A stretch of 64,000 nt of DNA from the NCBI RefSeq assembly GCF_034190915.1, contig NW_026947506.1, positions 9,299,501 to 9,363,500 of the forward strand. The letters are read 5' to 3'. The translations under genes and the position numbers were made by a program. This stretch comes from Cavia porcellus (taxonomy: Eukaryota; Chordata; Mammalia; Rodentia; Caviidae). Of this stretch, positions 30,801-42,969 are shown one piece after another. The notes beneath the pieces were generated by a model that was not told the origin of the DNA, did not search any database, and saw only the letters and a list, made by a program, of their open reading frames with translations. Numbering within the stretch: position 1 is the first letter of the stretch; every line of letters starts with the position of its first letter.

Positions 30801-32697
30801 GTTTATAATTTTCATTTTTCAGGTCAGAGTTCCACCCTGTTCACTCATAAACCAAGTTTTCACAACTTTGTGTCAGTTGTAGTTGGCAACAGCTGAAGTA
30901 AGGCATTATTCCCTTCATTTTCTTTTGAATAATATTTACTTGCTGTGTGTTTGTTTTTCTTTTTTGCTGTGCTGGGGGTGGAGCCTGTCACCCTGTTCAG
31001 GGGACTCACGGGAGATTTTCATGAATGAGATCCCAAGGTTAAAGAACACACGTGTGCAAGACATCAGCAACCACAGCAGGCAGCGTGGAGCAGAGCAGAA
31101 AAGCAGAGTGAGTGTGCAAGAGAGCTGCCTGTGTCTTCATTGTATAATTCTTATACAGGTTGTTACCTCGTATTTACATTCTTAAATAGTGTTGTAACCA
31201 GCGCATGGGCGTTTACCTGAGCTAAGTCATGGTTACATAACTGTATCCCATTGTGCATGTGTGCTAGACAAGCGGGGTCACATCCTTAGGTGTCCTTGAA
31301 TGCCCCTGGGCTTTGAAGCAGTCTGAGTGGTTCCCACACAGCCCAAGGCGGTGCATACCAGGCAGGTACTGTGCTGTACTCTGCTGTAGACCTGTGGGCT
31401 GTGTGCCTGTTCTCCTTTGTGAAAAACAAGGTGTGCACACTTCTGGTTTTCCTAGGGTGTTTTTCGTCTTTATTGGTTTGGAAATTTTTTCATAGTGAGG
31501 CATTTACTTTTAAAGTAACAGAGTTGAAAATTATCCATATTTAACTTTTGTCAGGAAAATACAGTGAGTTGTGAAGTGCCTTAACTCTAATGATCTCCTC
31601 TTCCTTACACCCTTTACTGAAATGCTGACTTTTCAGATTCTTATTTTCTCCCTGATGCACACTGTGTTTCCTGCTTTCAGTGTGGGAAATGTTGCTTCCT
31701 TTGTGTTCATGTTTATTTGCGGTGGTTGTGATCAGAACTGTTCCTCCTGGGTCTCCCATCTCTAGTCTGATTTCCCCCTTTTTACTCTGTATTCTTTGAA
31801 AGTTTCTCTGGTGATGATTTTCTGGCCCTAAACTCTTACTGCCTAGTTGGAGGAATCTGTATTTCATCTTCATTCTTGAGAGGCAGTGGGTTTGTGGGTG
31901 ACAGTAATAGTTGACAGGTTTTCTCTGAATTCTGTGCTGTCATCTGGGCTTTGTTATTGCTGGGGAGGGTTTTTCCAGTGAGAGCTCATTGTAGTATCTG
32001 CCTGTCCTCTCCGGCTGTTTAAAAATCTTCCTTTGCACTTTACTGCAGTGTGTCTAGGTGGGGAGGTCTGACTTATGCTGGTTGGTATATATTGTGTTTT
32101 TTGGATCTGCACTCAAGTCCTTCGTCCGTTGCTGAAAATTCCCAGTGTGCCACTCTTCACACACAGCTCTTGTCCACTGTCTCTGTCCACCCAGGCTCAG
32201 GCCCCAGATGATCACACTGCAGGTGATGGCACATCAGCCTGCTGCTGGTGTCTGTTAATCTGTTAAATGTTTTTACTTCCTAGTGCTGCAGAATTTGTTC
32301 AGATCTGTCATCTAGCTTGGGAATCCTTCTTTAGTGGTGTCTGTTTAATGAACTCATCTGTTTTTATTCATTATATTTTTAATTTCTAAAAGCAAAGCTT
32401 TGTTTTTCAAATTGACTGTTTCTGGTACTGTGTTGTTATTTCTCCTTTGCAAAATTCCTTTCATTTCAACGTTTTCTGTGCCATTATTTAATATTTTGGG
32501 TTGGTAATTGCTATCTGTATCAAGGGTGAGGGCAGCACCGGGTATGTTCTTTCTCCTGAGTCTCACAGAAATGTCTGTGCGTACATGGTGATTTTTATTG
32601 TGCGTTGCTTTTGTTTTCAGAATTAGTCATGATAGGCCAGCAAACCGAGTGAGGTGTTTCCCTCTGGAGCCTGAGTCGGGCTTCTTCAGGATGGGGG
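30801..32697. other. Intronic sequence, nothing firm
   Basis: No exon or clear repeat found in about 1.9 kb; a gctgggggtggagcctgtcac piece near 30970 may be an ID remnant. Confidence 0.35.
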
Positions 32698-33046
32698 ATG
32701 TCTTAGTTATTTTTCACTCATGGCTGAGGCAAAATATCTGATGCCCAAAGTTGGGAAAGGAAAGGTTTATTTCTTATAGCTTTGGGATGTTTCAGTCCAT
32801 ACTCAGTTGGCTCCAAGGCAGGGTGGCATGGTGGGGCCGCAGTTCATGGTGGCTGCAAACAGCAAAGCGGAAACTGGCAAGAGAGGGAGACACACCTTCT
32901 TCCTGCCATTACATTGCATACTGGCTCCACCCCTTGTGGAGTGGAGTGAATTGATGGTGTAGCCCTGATACCATCAATCCAAGAGCTAGACAATGAACCA
33001 ATCACAAATGCACAATGCAAACGGCGTGAGGCCTGAATCATGACAG
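32698..33046 (-). mobile_element. MaLR-like LTR, reverse
   Basis: tgtcttagttatttttcactcatggctgaggcaaaatatctgatgcccaaagttgggaaaggaaaggtttatttcttatagc ... aatcacaaatgcacaatgcaaacggcgtgaggcctgaatcatga. The left end and the poly-A-signal region (tttatttc) fit a reversed MaLR/ERVL LTR. Confidence 0.55.
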
Positions 33047-34069
33047 GGGAGCACCTTGTCCTGGTTGACTCAGCTAGTCGTCAGCTCAGGGTGCCCAGGC
33101 GTGAGGGTCAGTGAGGGTGGACTCTTGCCTGGTTGGGAGAAAACAAGGCTCTGGATCAGGCATTGTACCTGCTGCCAGTGCCCCTGTCCAAGGAGTCCGC
33201 CTACCACCAACTGTGCCTGCTACCAGGCTCAGGTCCTGGCGTCTGGCTTCCTTGCTCAGCCAGTGATGTGAGGCAGCACCTTGGGCTCCTTTGGGATGGC
33301 TGTGGCTCCCAGGAGGAGTCCAGAAGGGCTGACTTTCTGGAAGAACAGTGGAGATGCAGGGATTGTCCTCAGGTGCAGGGATGTCAGGGTGTGATGGACG
33401 GGGAAGTTGTGGTCCAGCTGGGCTGGGTCTGCTGCTCCCCAGAAGCAGGGAGTCATTCTCCGGTGTCAGTGCTGGCAGAGCTTGCCCCAGAGCTTGCCTT
33501 TAGAGCAGGAGAACCAGGGATTCATGCTGCGCTTTGTGGAGCTGCTGAAGACACCAGGAGTGGCTCTGTGATGACACCAATGGCTTCCATGGCACTGCAA
33601 CAATGATTCTGGTTCCATGGCAAAGTCGCTGACAGGTTCTCACTTAGCAGGAGAAGAATGTGAATCTCCCACATCCTGAGGCTTTCTCCATCCATTCATG
33701 ATGCGGGGTGGATGATAGAGAGCTGGGACCCCAGAGGAAGGCTTCAGGGGGTCACCAAAGAGTCAGATTTGCAGCATGGCAGCAGGGGCAAGTGTGACTT
33801 GCTGCTATGGGAGTGGCATTCCTCAGGGCGAAGACAGTTTGGAAAACACTGTTAGTGATGCCAGCCATCATGTGTGACTCTGTGGTCCAGCAGGAGTGTG
33901 TCTCCAGGCCATAGAGGGTGTGAGCTCTGCTTGGGAGAAGGTGTCCCCTTAGCTTGCGCACGGCAGTGTCGTGTTGACTTCAGCAGGCAAGACACATCCG
34001 GCACCTGCTGGGCTCCACCTCCCCAGGGAAGGCCTGCTCTTTATTCATATTTGGGGTTTCTCATATCAC
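33047..34069. other. Intronic sequence, G/C-rich, nothing recognised
   Basis: It contains a 157-codon open frame (33133-33606) without domains or splice context. Confidence 0.35.
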
Positions 34070-34474
34070 AGAAACGTGATATTTAACTTTGCATGTCTCA
34101 TTTATTCAGTAAACGTTATGGTCTTGAGATGTCTTAGGTTTACTCTTTATGACTGAATACTGCACTGTGTAAATTCTGCATTTTCTTTGATTCATCTGTT
34201 GATGGACATATAGGCTGTTTCTAAGATTTAATTGCTGTACTATAAATTGTACTGCTCTAAACTGGGGTACAGTACTGCATGCATGAATCACTATGATGTG
34301 GTCACTTTGACTTTTTCAGGAAGATTCCTAGAAGGGGAAAAGCTGAGTCAAATGGAATTTTTAAAGAATATTTTGAAGAATCTCCCTAATGATTTCTATA
34401 GTGGCTTTACTAGTTTGCATTCCAACTGACAATATGGAAAGTTTCCTCCCCCACCTGAAGCATCTGTTATTATT

Positions 34475-34575
34475 ATTAGTATTTTAGTTTGTTTGTTTTT
34501 GGTACCAGGAATTGAGCTTAGGCCCTTGTGCCTTCTAGGCAAGTGCTTATGCCACTGAGCTACATCCCCAGTCCT
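34475..34575 (-). mobile_element. ID SINE inside the reverse L1, with target duplication
   Basis: Reverse ID body ggtaccaggaattgagcttaggcccttgtgccttctaggcaagtgcttatgccactgagctacatccccagtcct. The 15-mer gcatctgttattatt flanks it (34460-34474 and 34576-34590). Confidence 0.9.
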
Positions 34576-34652
34576 GCATCTGTTATTATTTAATTCTCGA
34601 TGCTGGCCCCTTCTTTCTGGAGTATAAGTGTTGGTTTAATTTCCATTTCTTT

Positions 34653-34763
34653 CTTTTTTTTTTTTTTTTGGTCTTTTTCCTTTTTATTGGTAACGGGGAT
34701 TGAACTCACGACTGCCTGCTTGCAAGGCAGGCGCTTATGCCACTGAGCTAAATCTCCAGCCCC
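34653..34763 (-). mobile_element. ID SINE inside the reverse L1, with target duplication
   Basis: Poly-T, then gtctttttcctttttattggtaacggggattgaactcacgactgcctgcttgcaaggcaggcgcttatgccactgagctaaatctccagcccc. The 16-mer taatttccatttcttt flanks it perfectly (34637-34652 and 34764-34779). Confidence 0.94.
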
Positions 34764-35618
34764 TAATTTCCATTTCTTTTGTGGTCAGTGTAGTTAGCAT
34801 TTCTTCATGTATTTATTGTCTGTTCTGTAAAGTATGCATTTTGCTTGGTCATTTTTTGATTAGGTCTTTTATTTGGGGAAGCTTAAGTTTTTTGAATTCT
34901 TTATATATTCTAGACATCTGTCTGAGGAATGGCAGGCAAACTTCTCCATTTATAGGCCATATGGAGGGGTGGTTTACTCTGAATTTGTGAAACAGGCGTT
35001 CTCTATCCTCCAGCCCCACTTGGCTTCTCTCCAGGTGTCCCTGCCACCAGTGTTCCTGGCTTATATGACACCTTTTAAATATCCAAGACACATCTGAAGC
35101 CAGTTACCAATAGTAAACTGTATACAACCCCCAGAACAAAAGGGTAAAAAGCGATGTACTTCGATTCCTTTCTTTTGGATCGGTTGAATTGTCTGTGGAC
35201 ATTTTAGATGGCTTCAGCAGGTGCCATTTTCATGGTGGGGAGCTGGATTTCTGTGCTTTGTGTGCAGGTGACATGGCTTTACCCTAGGGAGCTGGGAGGG
35301 ACGGCGCTGTGTCCCTGTCCTGTCTCTCTGCCGTGTTTTCCTTGCCTGTTTACAGGTCTTACCATTATGTGAAACTTTTTGACTGGAGCTTCCTGTGTAA
35401 GGTTAAGTTTCTTGAAGCATAAGGTGGGTGTAAATAAGGAGTGTTTCTGTTCTTTTAATTTTATGAATTTTGTTGTGTTTAGTAAGCTCTTACAGTATGA
35501 CAATATGTCTGTCAGCTTTGGTTTCCAAGGATGTTCTACCTTTTCATCTCTAAATTGTAATGAGCTTTGAGAAGGAAGATTATAGAGGACATGACAGAGT
35601 CTGCCAAGTGAAAGCTGA

Positions 35619-35729
35619 GATTTTTTTTATTTTATTTTAATTTTTTAAAATTAAAATAATTTTTTAATTTTAAAATTTTTTAAAATTAAAATAAAAAATT
35701 TTTAATTTTTAATTTTATTTTATTTAATT
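35619..35729. repeat. Self-complementary pure A/T block
   Basis: About 110 bases contain only A and T, arranged as alternating ttttaatttt and aaaattaaaa units (for example attttaattttttaaaattaaaat, which is its own near reverse complement). It can fold into long hairpins or a cruciform. No gene content. Confidence 0.88.
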
Positions 35730-36241
35730 AAGCCTGGGAACAGCAAAATCTTGTCAAAATCATTACCAGACCAGAGTGACTTCAACAGTGGTCCATTATT
35801 ATATCTGTTGGAAGAACTGTGCAGAAGGAATTTCACTTCTCAAAAACTGAAAACAGACTTTACAGAAAAAGATAAAGAAAATTTCCTAGATAAGGCAGAG
35901 ACTTGATGGAAAAGTTTTCTAGCTAGAGTCAAAATAATGGACCAAGGGGGTTATGGATGATCACAGTGCCAAATTTGATGCTTGAACGCTATCAGGGTAG
36001 AGATATTGAATGTTACAGTTAGGCTATATGGTCAGTACCATTTGACAAATTTGATCTAATAAATATGTAAAGTACAGGGGCTCCTGAATCTTAAGTACAA
36101 AGAGAACAGCAGTGGGCTAGAAGTGTAGCTGCTTGTCTAGCATGCCCAAGGCGCTGAGTTTCACACAGACACACACACTGAGGGAGTGAGGAGAGAGGCA
36201 CAGAGAGACCAATCAATGGATCATTTCAAAATCAGGGAATT

Positions 36242-36408
36242 AGCCGGGCGTGGTGGCTCACGCCTGTAATCTCAGCACTTGGGAGGCTGAGGCAGGAGGA
36301 GAGACCAGCCTGGGCTACAAAGGAGCTCAAGGCAAGCCAGAACTGCATAGAGAAACCGTGTCTCAAAAAGACAAAAAGAAAAACAAAAACAACCCTCCCC
36401 CCCCCAAA
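36242..36408 (+). mobile_element. Young B1 SINE with target duplication
   Basis: agccgggcgtggtggctcacgcctgtaatctcagcacttgggaggctgaggcaggaggag ... gcctgggctacaaaggagctcaaggcaagccagaactgcatagagaaaccgtgtctc with an A/C-rich tail. The 14-mer aaaatcagggaatt flanks it (36228-36241 and 36409-36422). Its CpGs are partly retained. Confidence 0.93.
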
Positions 36409-36479
36409 AAAATCAGGGAATTGAGTGAAAACTGCAATTTACATCATGTGATGCAATTTAAGCCCCCTCCCCCTACTGT

Positions 36480-36730
36480 TTTGTTATTTATTGCTGTGTA
36501 ACAGTCACCCTACAATTTAATGGCTTAAGACAATGAGCAATTTGTTGCTTACAATTCTAAATAATTCTTCCACACCATAGGATGTTGGCTGGGGGTTATC
36601 TGAGAGCTCAGCTGGGTTGGAACATCCAGAATGACCACTTGCATGTCTGATGTCTCATGGGTCCCGTTGGGAAGCTGGGCTCAGCCAGGATGCTGAAATG
36701 ACTGTCTTATCTGTCCCACATCTGTCTGTC
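36480..36730 (+). repeat. Ancient interspersed repeat, class not assigned
   Basis: ttgttatttattgctgtgtaacagtcaccctacaatttaatggcttaagacaatgagcaatttgttgcttacaattct ... ggctgggggttatctgagagctcagctggg is a familiar mammalian-wide repeat consensus (ttattgctgcataacaaattaccccaaaacttagtggcttaaaacaac...). I do not name the family. Confidence 0.5.
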
Positions 36731-37594
36731 TGTTTCTTTTGATTCAGGGTCACTTCTATGAAAACGGCCTTTCCTCTTGACTTTCATACGTAATACCACA
36801 GTCTACTAAAAGTGAAAGAAAAAAAAAAAAGAATCTTCAAAGCATTCCAACTACCAGGAAAATAAAATACCAGTAAAATAAAGTATTATTAATGCTTATT
36901 TAATGCTTGTAATAAACATCAACATTTTCAACATCCGTGTTTTTATGAAATCTAAAAAAACCACGAATTCCTATGTGAACTAAGATGAAAATAAAACAAC
37001 AAAAATAATCTACTTTAATTATGACACATAAAAACAGCGTGTTCCACATAAAAGTATTGCTTACAGAGATAGCACCCGTGTTGTGTTGTTTTTTCCTGCC
37101 TTTTTTGTAGGACATAACTGACTTCCTGCTGGCCTTGCTGTTTTGTTAGGAGGTTCTTATAATGTTTTACCTGTCTGTTCACAGGTCTGGTCCAGAACTC
37201 TTTAGCAGAGTTCTTTGGGCAGATCCAAATTGTTCTTCCTTTGTTAATTGGTCTTTTATCAATTCCAGTTCCAATTCGGCTATTACAGTTTCCAGGTTGA
37301 ATTGCAGTGTTGGTATTCTCCAATAGGTTTCACCTAGTAACATTTTGCAGCCTAGTTAGAACATGACCATTTTGGAGCATTTCTACTAGCTCAAATACTT
37401 ATTTACACTATTGCTCTGTTTCTCATCTGAATCACTGTCTTCATTCTGTGCTTCTCTCTCATTTCTTGCTTCATCTCTCTATTGCAACTTCATTATCTAC
37501 TTCATAAAAATAATTTGTAAAGCAGTTTGCATCTTTGTCCTGTATAGTAACTGTTAGGAAGCTCACTATAGCTCTACGGACCTGCCCTCAAAAT

Positions 37595-37720
37595 CCTTTA
37601 CAAACCAAGCACATGCCTATAGTCTCTACTAATGGGGAGGCTGAGGCTAGAGATTTGCAAGTTCAAAGCCAGTTTAGGAAATTAGTGAGGTTATACCTCA
37701 AAAATAAAAAGGTTTGGGGC
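37595..37720 (+). mobile_element. B1 SINE, diverged
   Basis: caagcacatgcctatagtctctactaatggggaggctgaggctagagatttgcaagttcaaagccagtttaggaaattagtgaggttatacctc, followed by an A-rich tail. Confidence 0.75.
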
Positions 37721-37864
37721 TGTGACCCAGTGTTTAGGAGAGAGGAGGTGGTCTCTACCCTACACAAAATCTGCAAGACAATAGACAGTGTTACTTTTTC
37801 TAAGGTTCTCCCCCCACCCCCTGACCAAAGTGCCTTTGGGGTGAAATATGCTGTTCTGGAAAGA

Positions 37865-38030
37865 AGAGTCTTCAGCTACAGACCCAGCTGGAGCACTTAA
37901 TTTCTGTACAGCTGTGGGCAAGCCATACACTCTGTCCATGCCCTATTTTATCTTCCATTAAACAGAAACGATGCTCAACTTTCAGGATAGTGCTGAGCCC
38001 TTAAACACTTAGTGATGGTAGTCATTATCA
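37865..38030 (+). repeat. MIR SINE
   Basis: gagtcttcagctacagacccagctggagcacttaatttctgtacagctgtgggcaagccatacactctgtccatgcc...ttaaacagaaacgatgctc follows the MIR core order. Confidence 0.6.
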
Positions 38031-38159
38031 CAGCTGGGTGCTCTTTCCAGCCCTGGCTCTCAGCCAGTTCCTCTTCTGTGGAGCAGCCCAGAACTGTATC
38101 TGCAAAAGGAGCAAAGAAACAGACCCAGGAATGTGGAAGTGGAGTCATACAGTGTGGCC

Positions 38160-38480
38160 TCTTTTTCAAAACTCTACAATATTTTGAAATTCATCTGTGT
38201 CTCAGGTGTGCTAGTATTAGGTAAATTCCATTATATAAATACATCACAGTGTATCTAGTCCTTCTGTTGGCAAACATCTGGGCTATTTCTAGTTCTTGCC
38301 TATCAGAAACACAGCTGCAGAGAATATTTTAGATCAGGTCTTTTGCAGGTCTGCAGTGCTCTGCTCTACCAGCTGAGCCATCTTTGTAGGTGTGTATTCT
38401 TTTATTTCTCTCAAGCATATGCCTAGGAGTGGACTTCCAGGTCATCATCAGCGGGTTCTCATGTGACATTGTACTGAACT
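38160..38480 (-). mobile_element. L1 3' fragment, reverse, old
   Basis: Plus-strand landmarks: aaattccattatataaatacatcacagtgtatctagtccttctgttggcaaacatctgggctatttctagttcttgcctat, then tttctctcaagcatatgcctaggagtggacttccaggtcatcat. This is the reversed L1 3' order. Confidence 0.75.
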
Positions 38481-40268
38481 GGGCTAATTGTACAAGAAAA
38501 TGAAAGCAAAACATTCAATAAATTACAGATACACAAAAAGAGAACATGGCACATAAGGTGGGTAAAACTATCCACTGATAATTCGCCATATGGGCATACA
38601 CCCTGCCATTCATCATACAAGGGAGCATACACAGATCACTTCCCATCTCTGTCTCTCGTACAGACACACAGATGTGCAGCTACTGTGACAAATGGCTAAA
38701 ACAGTGAAAAAGTATTTTTTCCTGTTAAGATTATGATCTGGGTGTATTTCACTGGCCTTACACATGAATGCATTCTCTTAGTTCTTTAAGAGAAGTGCTT
38801 GTGTTTCAGGGCCCCAGGAGACAAGTAGCTGGCTGCTGGGTGTCACCCCAGCTGTGGGACCAGCTGTGCTGGTGGTCGCCTTTCCCATTCTCTGCCGTCT
38901 TCCCCCATGCTCTCTTGAGACCCAAGGCTTGCTCGTCTGTATGTTACCTTTTCTGGGCTTCATATCTTCTGTTTCTGGTTCCCAGCTCCCAGTGGCTGTG
39001 GCCTTGCTGGTGGGCTTCGAGGATGCTGCTTCCCGAGTGTACCCTACCAGCTAGCTGCTCTTCCCTGGGACTGCTTGCCTGTATCCCGGCCAGTGTGTCC
39101 AGATTCCACTTGCCCACCCGCCTAGCCAGCCTGTCTCCAGCGAATGGCCTGTGCTCTGCAGGAAGGGTGCTGGGAGCCACCCTTGGCCCCAGAGGCCCTG
39201 GGCTGGGTGCCATGATGACAAGTTCAAAATTTTAAGCTGTCACAGATCTTTGCAGAGCCTTTGCAAAAATAAAATAACATTTTAAACAGCCCTCTCATCT
39301 AGAGATTGTTGCATAAATAAGTTCAGTGACTCACAGATTTTTCTGCTGTTCATTCTTGTGTAGAAACCATTGAGTGTAATGCATTTTTGGAATTTCTTTG
39401 GTTCTAGGAGTTTAGCCAAGGAGGAAATGCAGTTTGCAGTCATATTGATAGAGGTTTTTCTCTCAGATCGTGTTTATTGAAACATCGATATCCATAGGAG
39501 GATTTTCAACTGTGTGAAAACAAATTGTTTGAAGTATGAATTAGCTGTGGAAGACATGGCTTGAGGGACAAAAGTTTACTGTATCCTACACGATGAGGTC
39601 AGCCAAGAAAGTCACCATGCGTGACACACGTGGAGCCGTCACCCACATGCTGCCGTGTGTCTGCAGAGGGCTCACCATGTGTGTCATCCATGTCAGTGGA
39701 GTTGCACACATGTGCGGGGTCCCAGGGAGACCCAGAGCCCCAGTAGTCCCAAGAGCTGGCTGAGTCAGAGCACTCAGCCTGTGGCCGGGCTTCCTGGCCA
39801 CCCCAGAGCACCAACCCACAACCCCACCAGCTGTGAGAGTGCTTTAGCTGGCGGGTGCATGCAGGTGGAGGTCCCCTGTGGTGTGTCAAATGCAGGCTGT
39901 CCAGTATGGTGTCACACATAGGTTCCAGACCAGGTTCCTACTTCCGAATCTTGGTCTGTCTGTGTGCTGTGCTGCCCTGGGCCCATTCCACTCATAGGAG
40001 CTCACTCACTTATAGTTTACAGGTTACTTGGGCAAGGCCACCTAGGATAGGGCCACTGATATCCATCCTTCCCTAATTTACAGTCCTCCTGAGTGGTTCA
40101 TGTTCCTGAAGAATTAAGCCACACCCTTCGTGAGACCCATTTGCTTGGAATATTTATGTGATTTTTAAGAGAGCCACAAGTTTGATATCATAAATTTTGC
40201 ATTGAAGTCTTACAGATATGACCATCTTCTTCCCTTTAGGCTGCATATATACTTTATTCCTTCAAGAT
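38481..40268. other. Intronic sequence, nothing recognised
   Basis: It includes a 155-codon open frame (38768-39235) of low-complexity Leu/Ser/Cys-rich composition, taken as chance. Confidence 0.35.
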
Positions 40269-40283
40269 GGAAGTTTTATTTGT

Positions 40284-40374
40284 TTTTTTTTTTTTTGCCG
40301 GTACTGGGGATCAAACTCACAACTGCCTGCTTGCAAGGCAGGTGCTTATGCCGCTGAGCTAAATCCCCAGGCCC
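40284..40374 (-). mobile_element. ID SINE with perfect target duplication
   Basis: Poly-T, then gccggtactggggatcaaactcacaactgcctgcttgcaaggcaggtgcttatgccgctgagctaaatccccaggccc. The 15-mer ggaagttttatttgt is at 40269-40283 and 40375-40389. Confidence 0.94.
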
Positions 40375-40389
40375 GGAAGTTTTATTTGT

Positions 40390-41349
40390 GATCCTGTATA
40401 ATTGGAAAAGAAGAGAACCAGTTAATGCAGACAAAGTGAGTAGTCTGGTGATCCTCCCGGCCTCACTGTGGGTAGTCACACACGCATGTGTGCTTGTGTT
40501 CGCGCATGCCTGCTGGACCCTCCTGCTGCTGAAGCTGGTCTGAGACTTGAGCAGTTCCTGTGCCTGTCCTGGTGGTGCAGCCCCTGCACACACAGCCTGT
40601 ATTGACCGGCAGCTACCATGGATGGCTGCAGCCACCAGGGCAGCTGTTGTCGCCTGGCTGCTGTCAGGCCTGTGTTGACAGCTGCTGCTTCCTGTGCTGC
40701 TCAGCAGGGCCCCTTGGGGGAAATGTCCTAAGCCTGGCCCACAGCTCCCTGCTTTGCAGGGGTTTGGGGTGGGGTGTGTGGAGACGCTGCCTCTCTGCTC
40801 TGTGCCTTTCTTTGGATCACATCTGGACTCCTGCTTTAGAGCGAGTGTCCCTTTACCTCAGTGCTCCCAGAGTGTGGGGTCTTCTTTGTGGATAGGCTGC
40901 AGGCTGGCATGGCACTGCTATGTCCCCAGCTTTGTGTAGAATGTCTGTCATTCTGGAATGGTCTCATTGTGGGCTGCAGCTGGGAGTTGTGCTTAGGAAG
41001 AATAATGTGTGGAAGTAATTTTGAAACAGGTATGATTGAGGGTTCATCTAATACAAAGTTAACTAGAGCTATAGTTACAACAGTACCGGGGCATTTTTCT
41101 TACATATCTTGCTAAGTTATCATTACCAAATTGACAGCCAACTGGTCTGTATTATTTTGTATGCATGCATAGGCATCTTTAAATCTGTCAAATGAGGCAT
41201 GGTGTCCATAGGTACTTGATCCAGGGCATCTGGTTCTTGGACTCTGGTGCTTACTGGAGTCATCCTGTCAGCAGCACCCTAGGTCCCTCACTGGTCCAGG
41301 CCTCTCTTGCCTGCTGTGGACAGGCATACTTTTTTCCTTCTACCTTTTT
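40390..41349. other. Intronic sequence, nothing recognised
   Basis: G/C-rich in the first half; its overlapping open frames lack any domain. Confidence 0.35.
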
Positions 41350-41424
41350 CTCCTTGCAGGGCTGGGGATCAAACCTTGGGTCTTAACCTGTGCAGAGCAC
41401 ACACCTTACCGCTGAGCTGCACGC
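41350..41424 (-). mobile_element. ID SINE fragment
   Basis: gcagggctggggatcaaaccttgggtcttaacctgtgcagagcacacaccttaccgctgagctgcacg is a reverse ID. Confidence 0.65.
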
Positions 41425-41581
41425 ACGCCTGCAGTCACACTGCAGACGCTGGAGACCAGGTGCCTTTCCTACCTGCTGTCATTGTGCCAAGGACCTGGAA
41501 GGCAGATCACCAGGAGAATGGTGCTTTGAGTGCTTCTGTGGTAGCTAGAAGCAGATGCAAGGTAGTCTGGGCAAAATCTTA

Positions 41582-41665
41582 GGGCTGTGGTGTGGCGTGG
41601 TGGCAGAGTGATCGCCTAGCATGTGATGGTCCTGGGTTCTAGCCCAGCCCTGCAAGAAGGAAGGG
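41582..41665 (+). mobile_element. ID-like tRNA SINE
   Basis: gggctgtggtgtggcgtggtggcagagtgatcgcctagcatgtgatggtcctgggttctagcccagccctgc carries A- and B-box-like segments, with an A/G-rich tail. Confidence 0.6.
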
Positions 41666-41700
41666 AAAAAGAGGAAGCAACTTTTGGTGTTTAGTAAGTA

Positions 41701-42252
41701 TACAAGGGGTGATCAAAATATGCAGGGAATGTTCACACTGAAAAAAGCATTACAGCGAAAGACAGACACACTGTCATCTGTCTTCCTGGAAAGGCTCCCC
41801 GGCATTTCATTTCGAACACACATTGTTGCCACTTGCTGGAGCAGCTCAGGAGAGTGCCTTTGTGAGTGTCTCAGTGGGGTGTGATGAGAACTGCCCCGAG
41901 TGTTGCTGTTGCCCAGGGCCATCTGACAGAAAGGCAGGCACGTGAGTCCGTTTCCTTGTGTCGTGTCCAGCCCGTTCACTGGGCCTGGCACCGTGCACCT
42001 TCCGGCTCATCTCACAGTCAGAGTATTCGTGAAAGGTCGGGGTTTCGAGTCACTTCAGGACTGCACAGCTGGAGACACTGATGAGGGAGGAGTTAGAGCT
42101 GCTGCAGGAAGGTGGCAGAAATGACATGGTGACGTGTTTGACACAGGAGGAGGGAACGTTGAGAAGAGAGTTAATAACAGTGTGTTATTTTTACTGTGAT
42201 CGATTTTGTAAAATACTTAAACATTGACCATATTTTGCCGTTGCACCTTATT
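41701..42252. mobile_element. Possible non-autonomous DNA transposon (mariner-like?)
   Basis: Ends tacaaggggtgatcaaaatatg (41701-41722) and, inverted, aataaggtgcaacggcaaaatatg (42252-42229) share roughly two thirds of their bases, with a TA at the left junction. The 550-base interior has no transposase. Proposed from the inverted ends alone. Confidence 0.3.
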
Positions 42253-42461
42253 GCGGTTTTGTACAACGAAAAGGTTCTGGATTCATTTCACAGGAGTGTA
42301 CATTTCCCTAACACTGTTGCACTCTTCACATTTAAACATAGATACAGTAATTTGGTAAATTTTATGTGATGTGTTTTTGATACCACAGAAAAAGATGAAG
42401 TGCAGGCCTTTGGGTTTTTAATTTGTTTTTTCGTTCTTGCTTCTGTTTGCCACTCCTTCCT

Positions 42462-42510
42462 TCGCAGCGCTAGGGATTGAACCCAGGCCTTGTGCACGGC
42501 CCCACCATGG
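42462..42510 (-). mobile_element. ID SINE fragment
   Basis: gcagcgctagggattgaacccaggccttgtgcacggccccaccatgg is a reversed ID 3' half. Confidence 0.55.
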
Positions 42511-42969
42511 AGCTGGCCTTTCTTTTCCTATGAGGTGGATAAGTGCATCAGAGCCATGGGGGCTCGGTGTTCACGAGGCGCCTCTCTTGTGAGGGCTCTG
42601 AGCCCCGAGGGGGTGAGCAGGGAGCTGAGGGTGTACACCGGGGACAGGCAGCTAAGGAGACCATGCAGTGCCCTGCTGACACAGCTGCAGAAGCCCCGTG
42701 CCACAAAGCAGGAATTCCTGGAAAGCTGGGCCCAGGTTTTGTCAGCACTCAGGGTGTGCATTGTGCAGTCATTCATCTGGCTTCAAAGAAAGTGGCGAGT
42801 TTCCAGCACACAGGGAAGTAGAGGAGGAATATGATGTGTCGCCAGCTGGCATCCTCCTACTGCCACTGTTTCCTTTTGTCCTTGTCCCATGCATTTTTGT
42901 TGTATCATTTATTTATGAATATTTGAGTCCTTTCACTGAGAGACAAAGGCTGCTTTTTTGTTGTCAGTT

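Larger units (their letters stand above)
34070..35000 (-). mobile_element. L1 3' fragment, reverse, interrupted by two ID SINEs
   Basis: The plus strand shows the reversed L1 3' landmarks in order: attcatctgttgatggacatataggctgtttct, aggaagattcctagaaggggaaaagctgagtcaaatgg, agtttgcattccaactgacaatatgg, catctgttattatt, ttctttatatattctagacatctgtctgaggaatggcag. Two ID elements cut it at 34475 and 34653. Confidence 0.85.
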
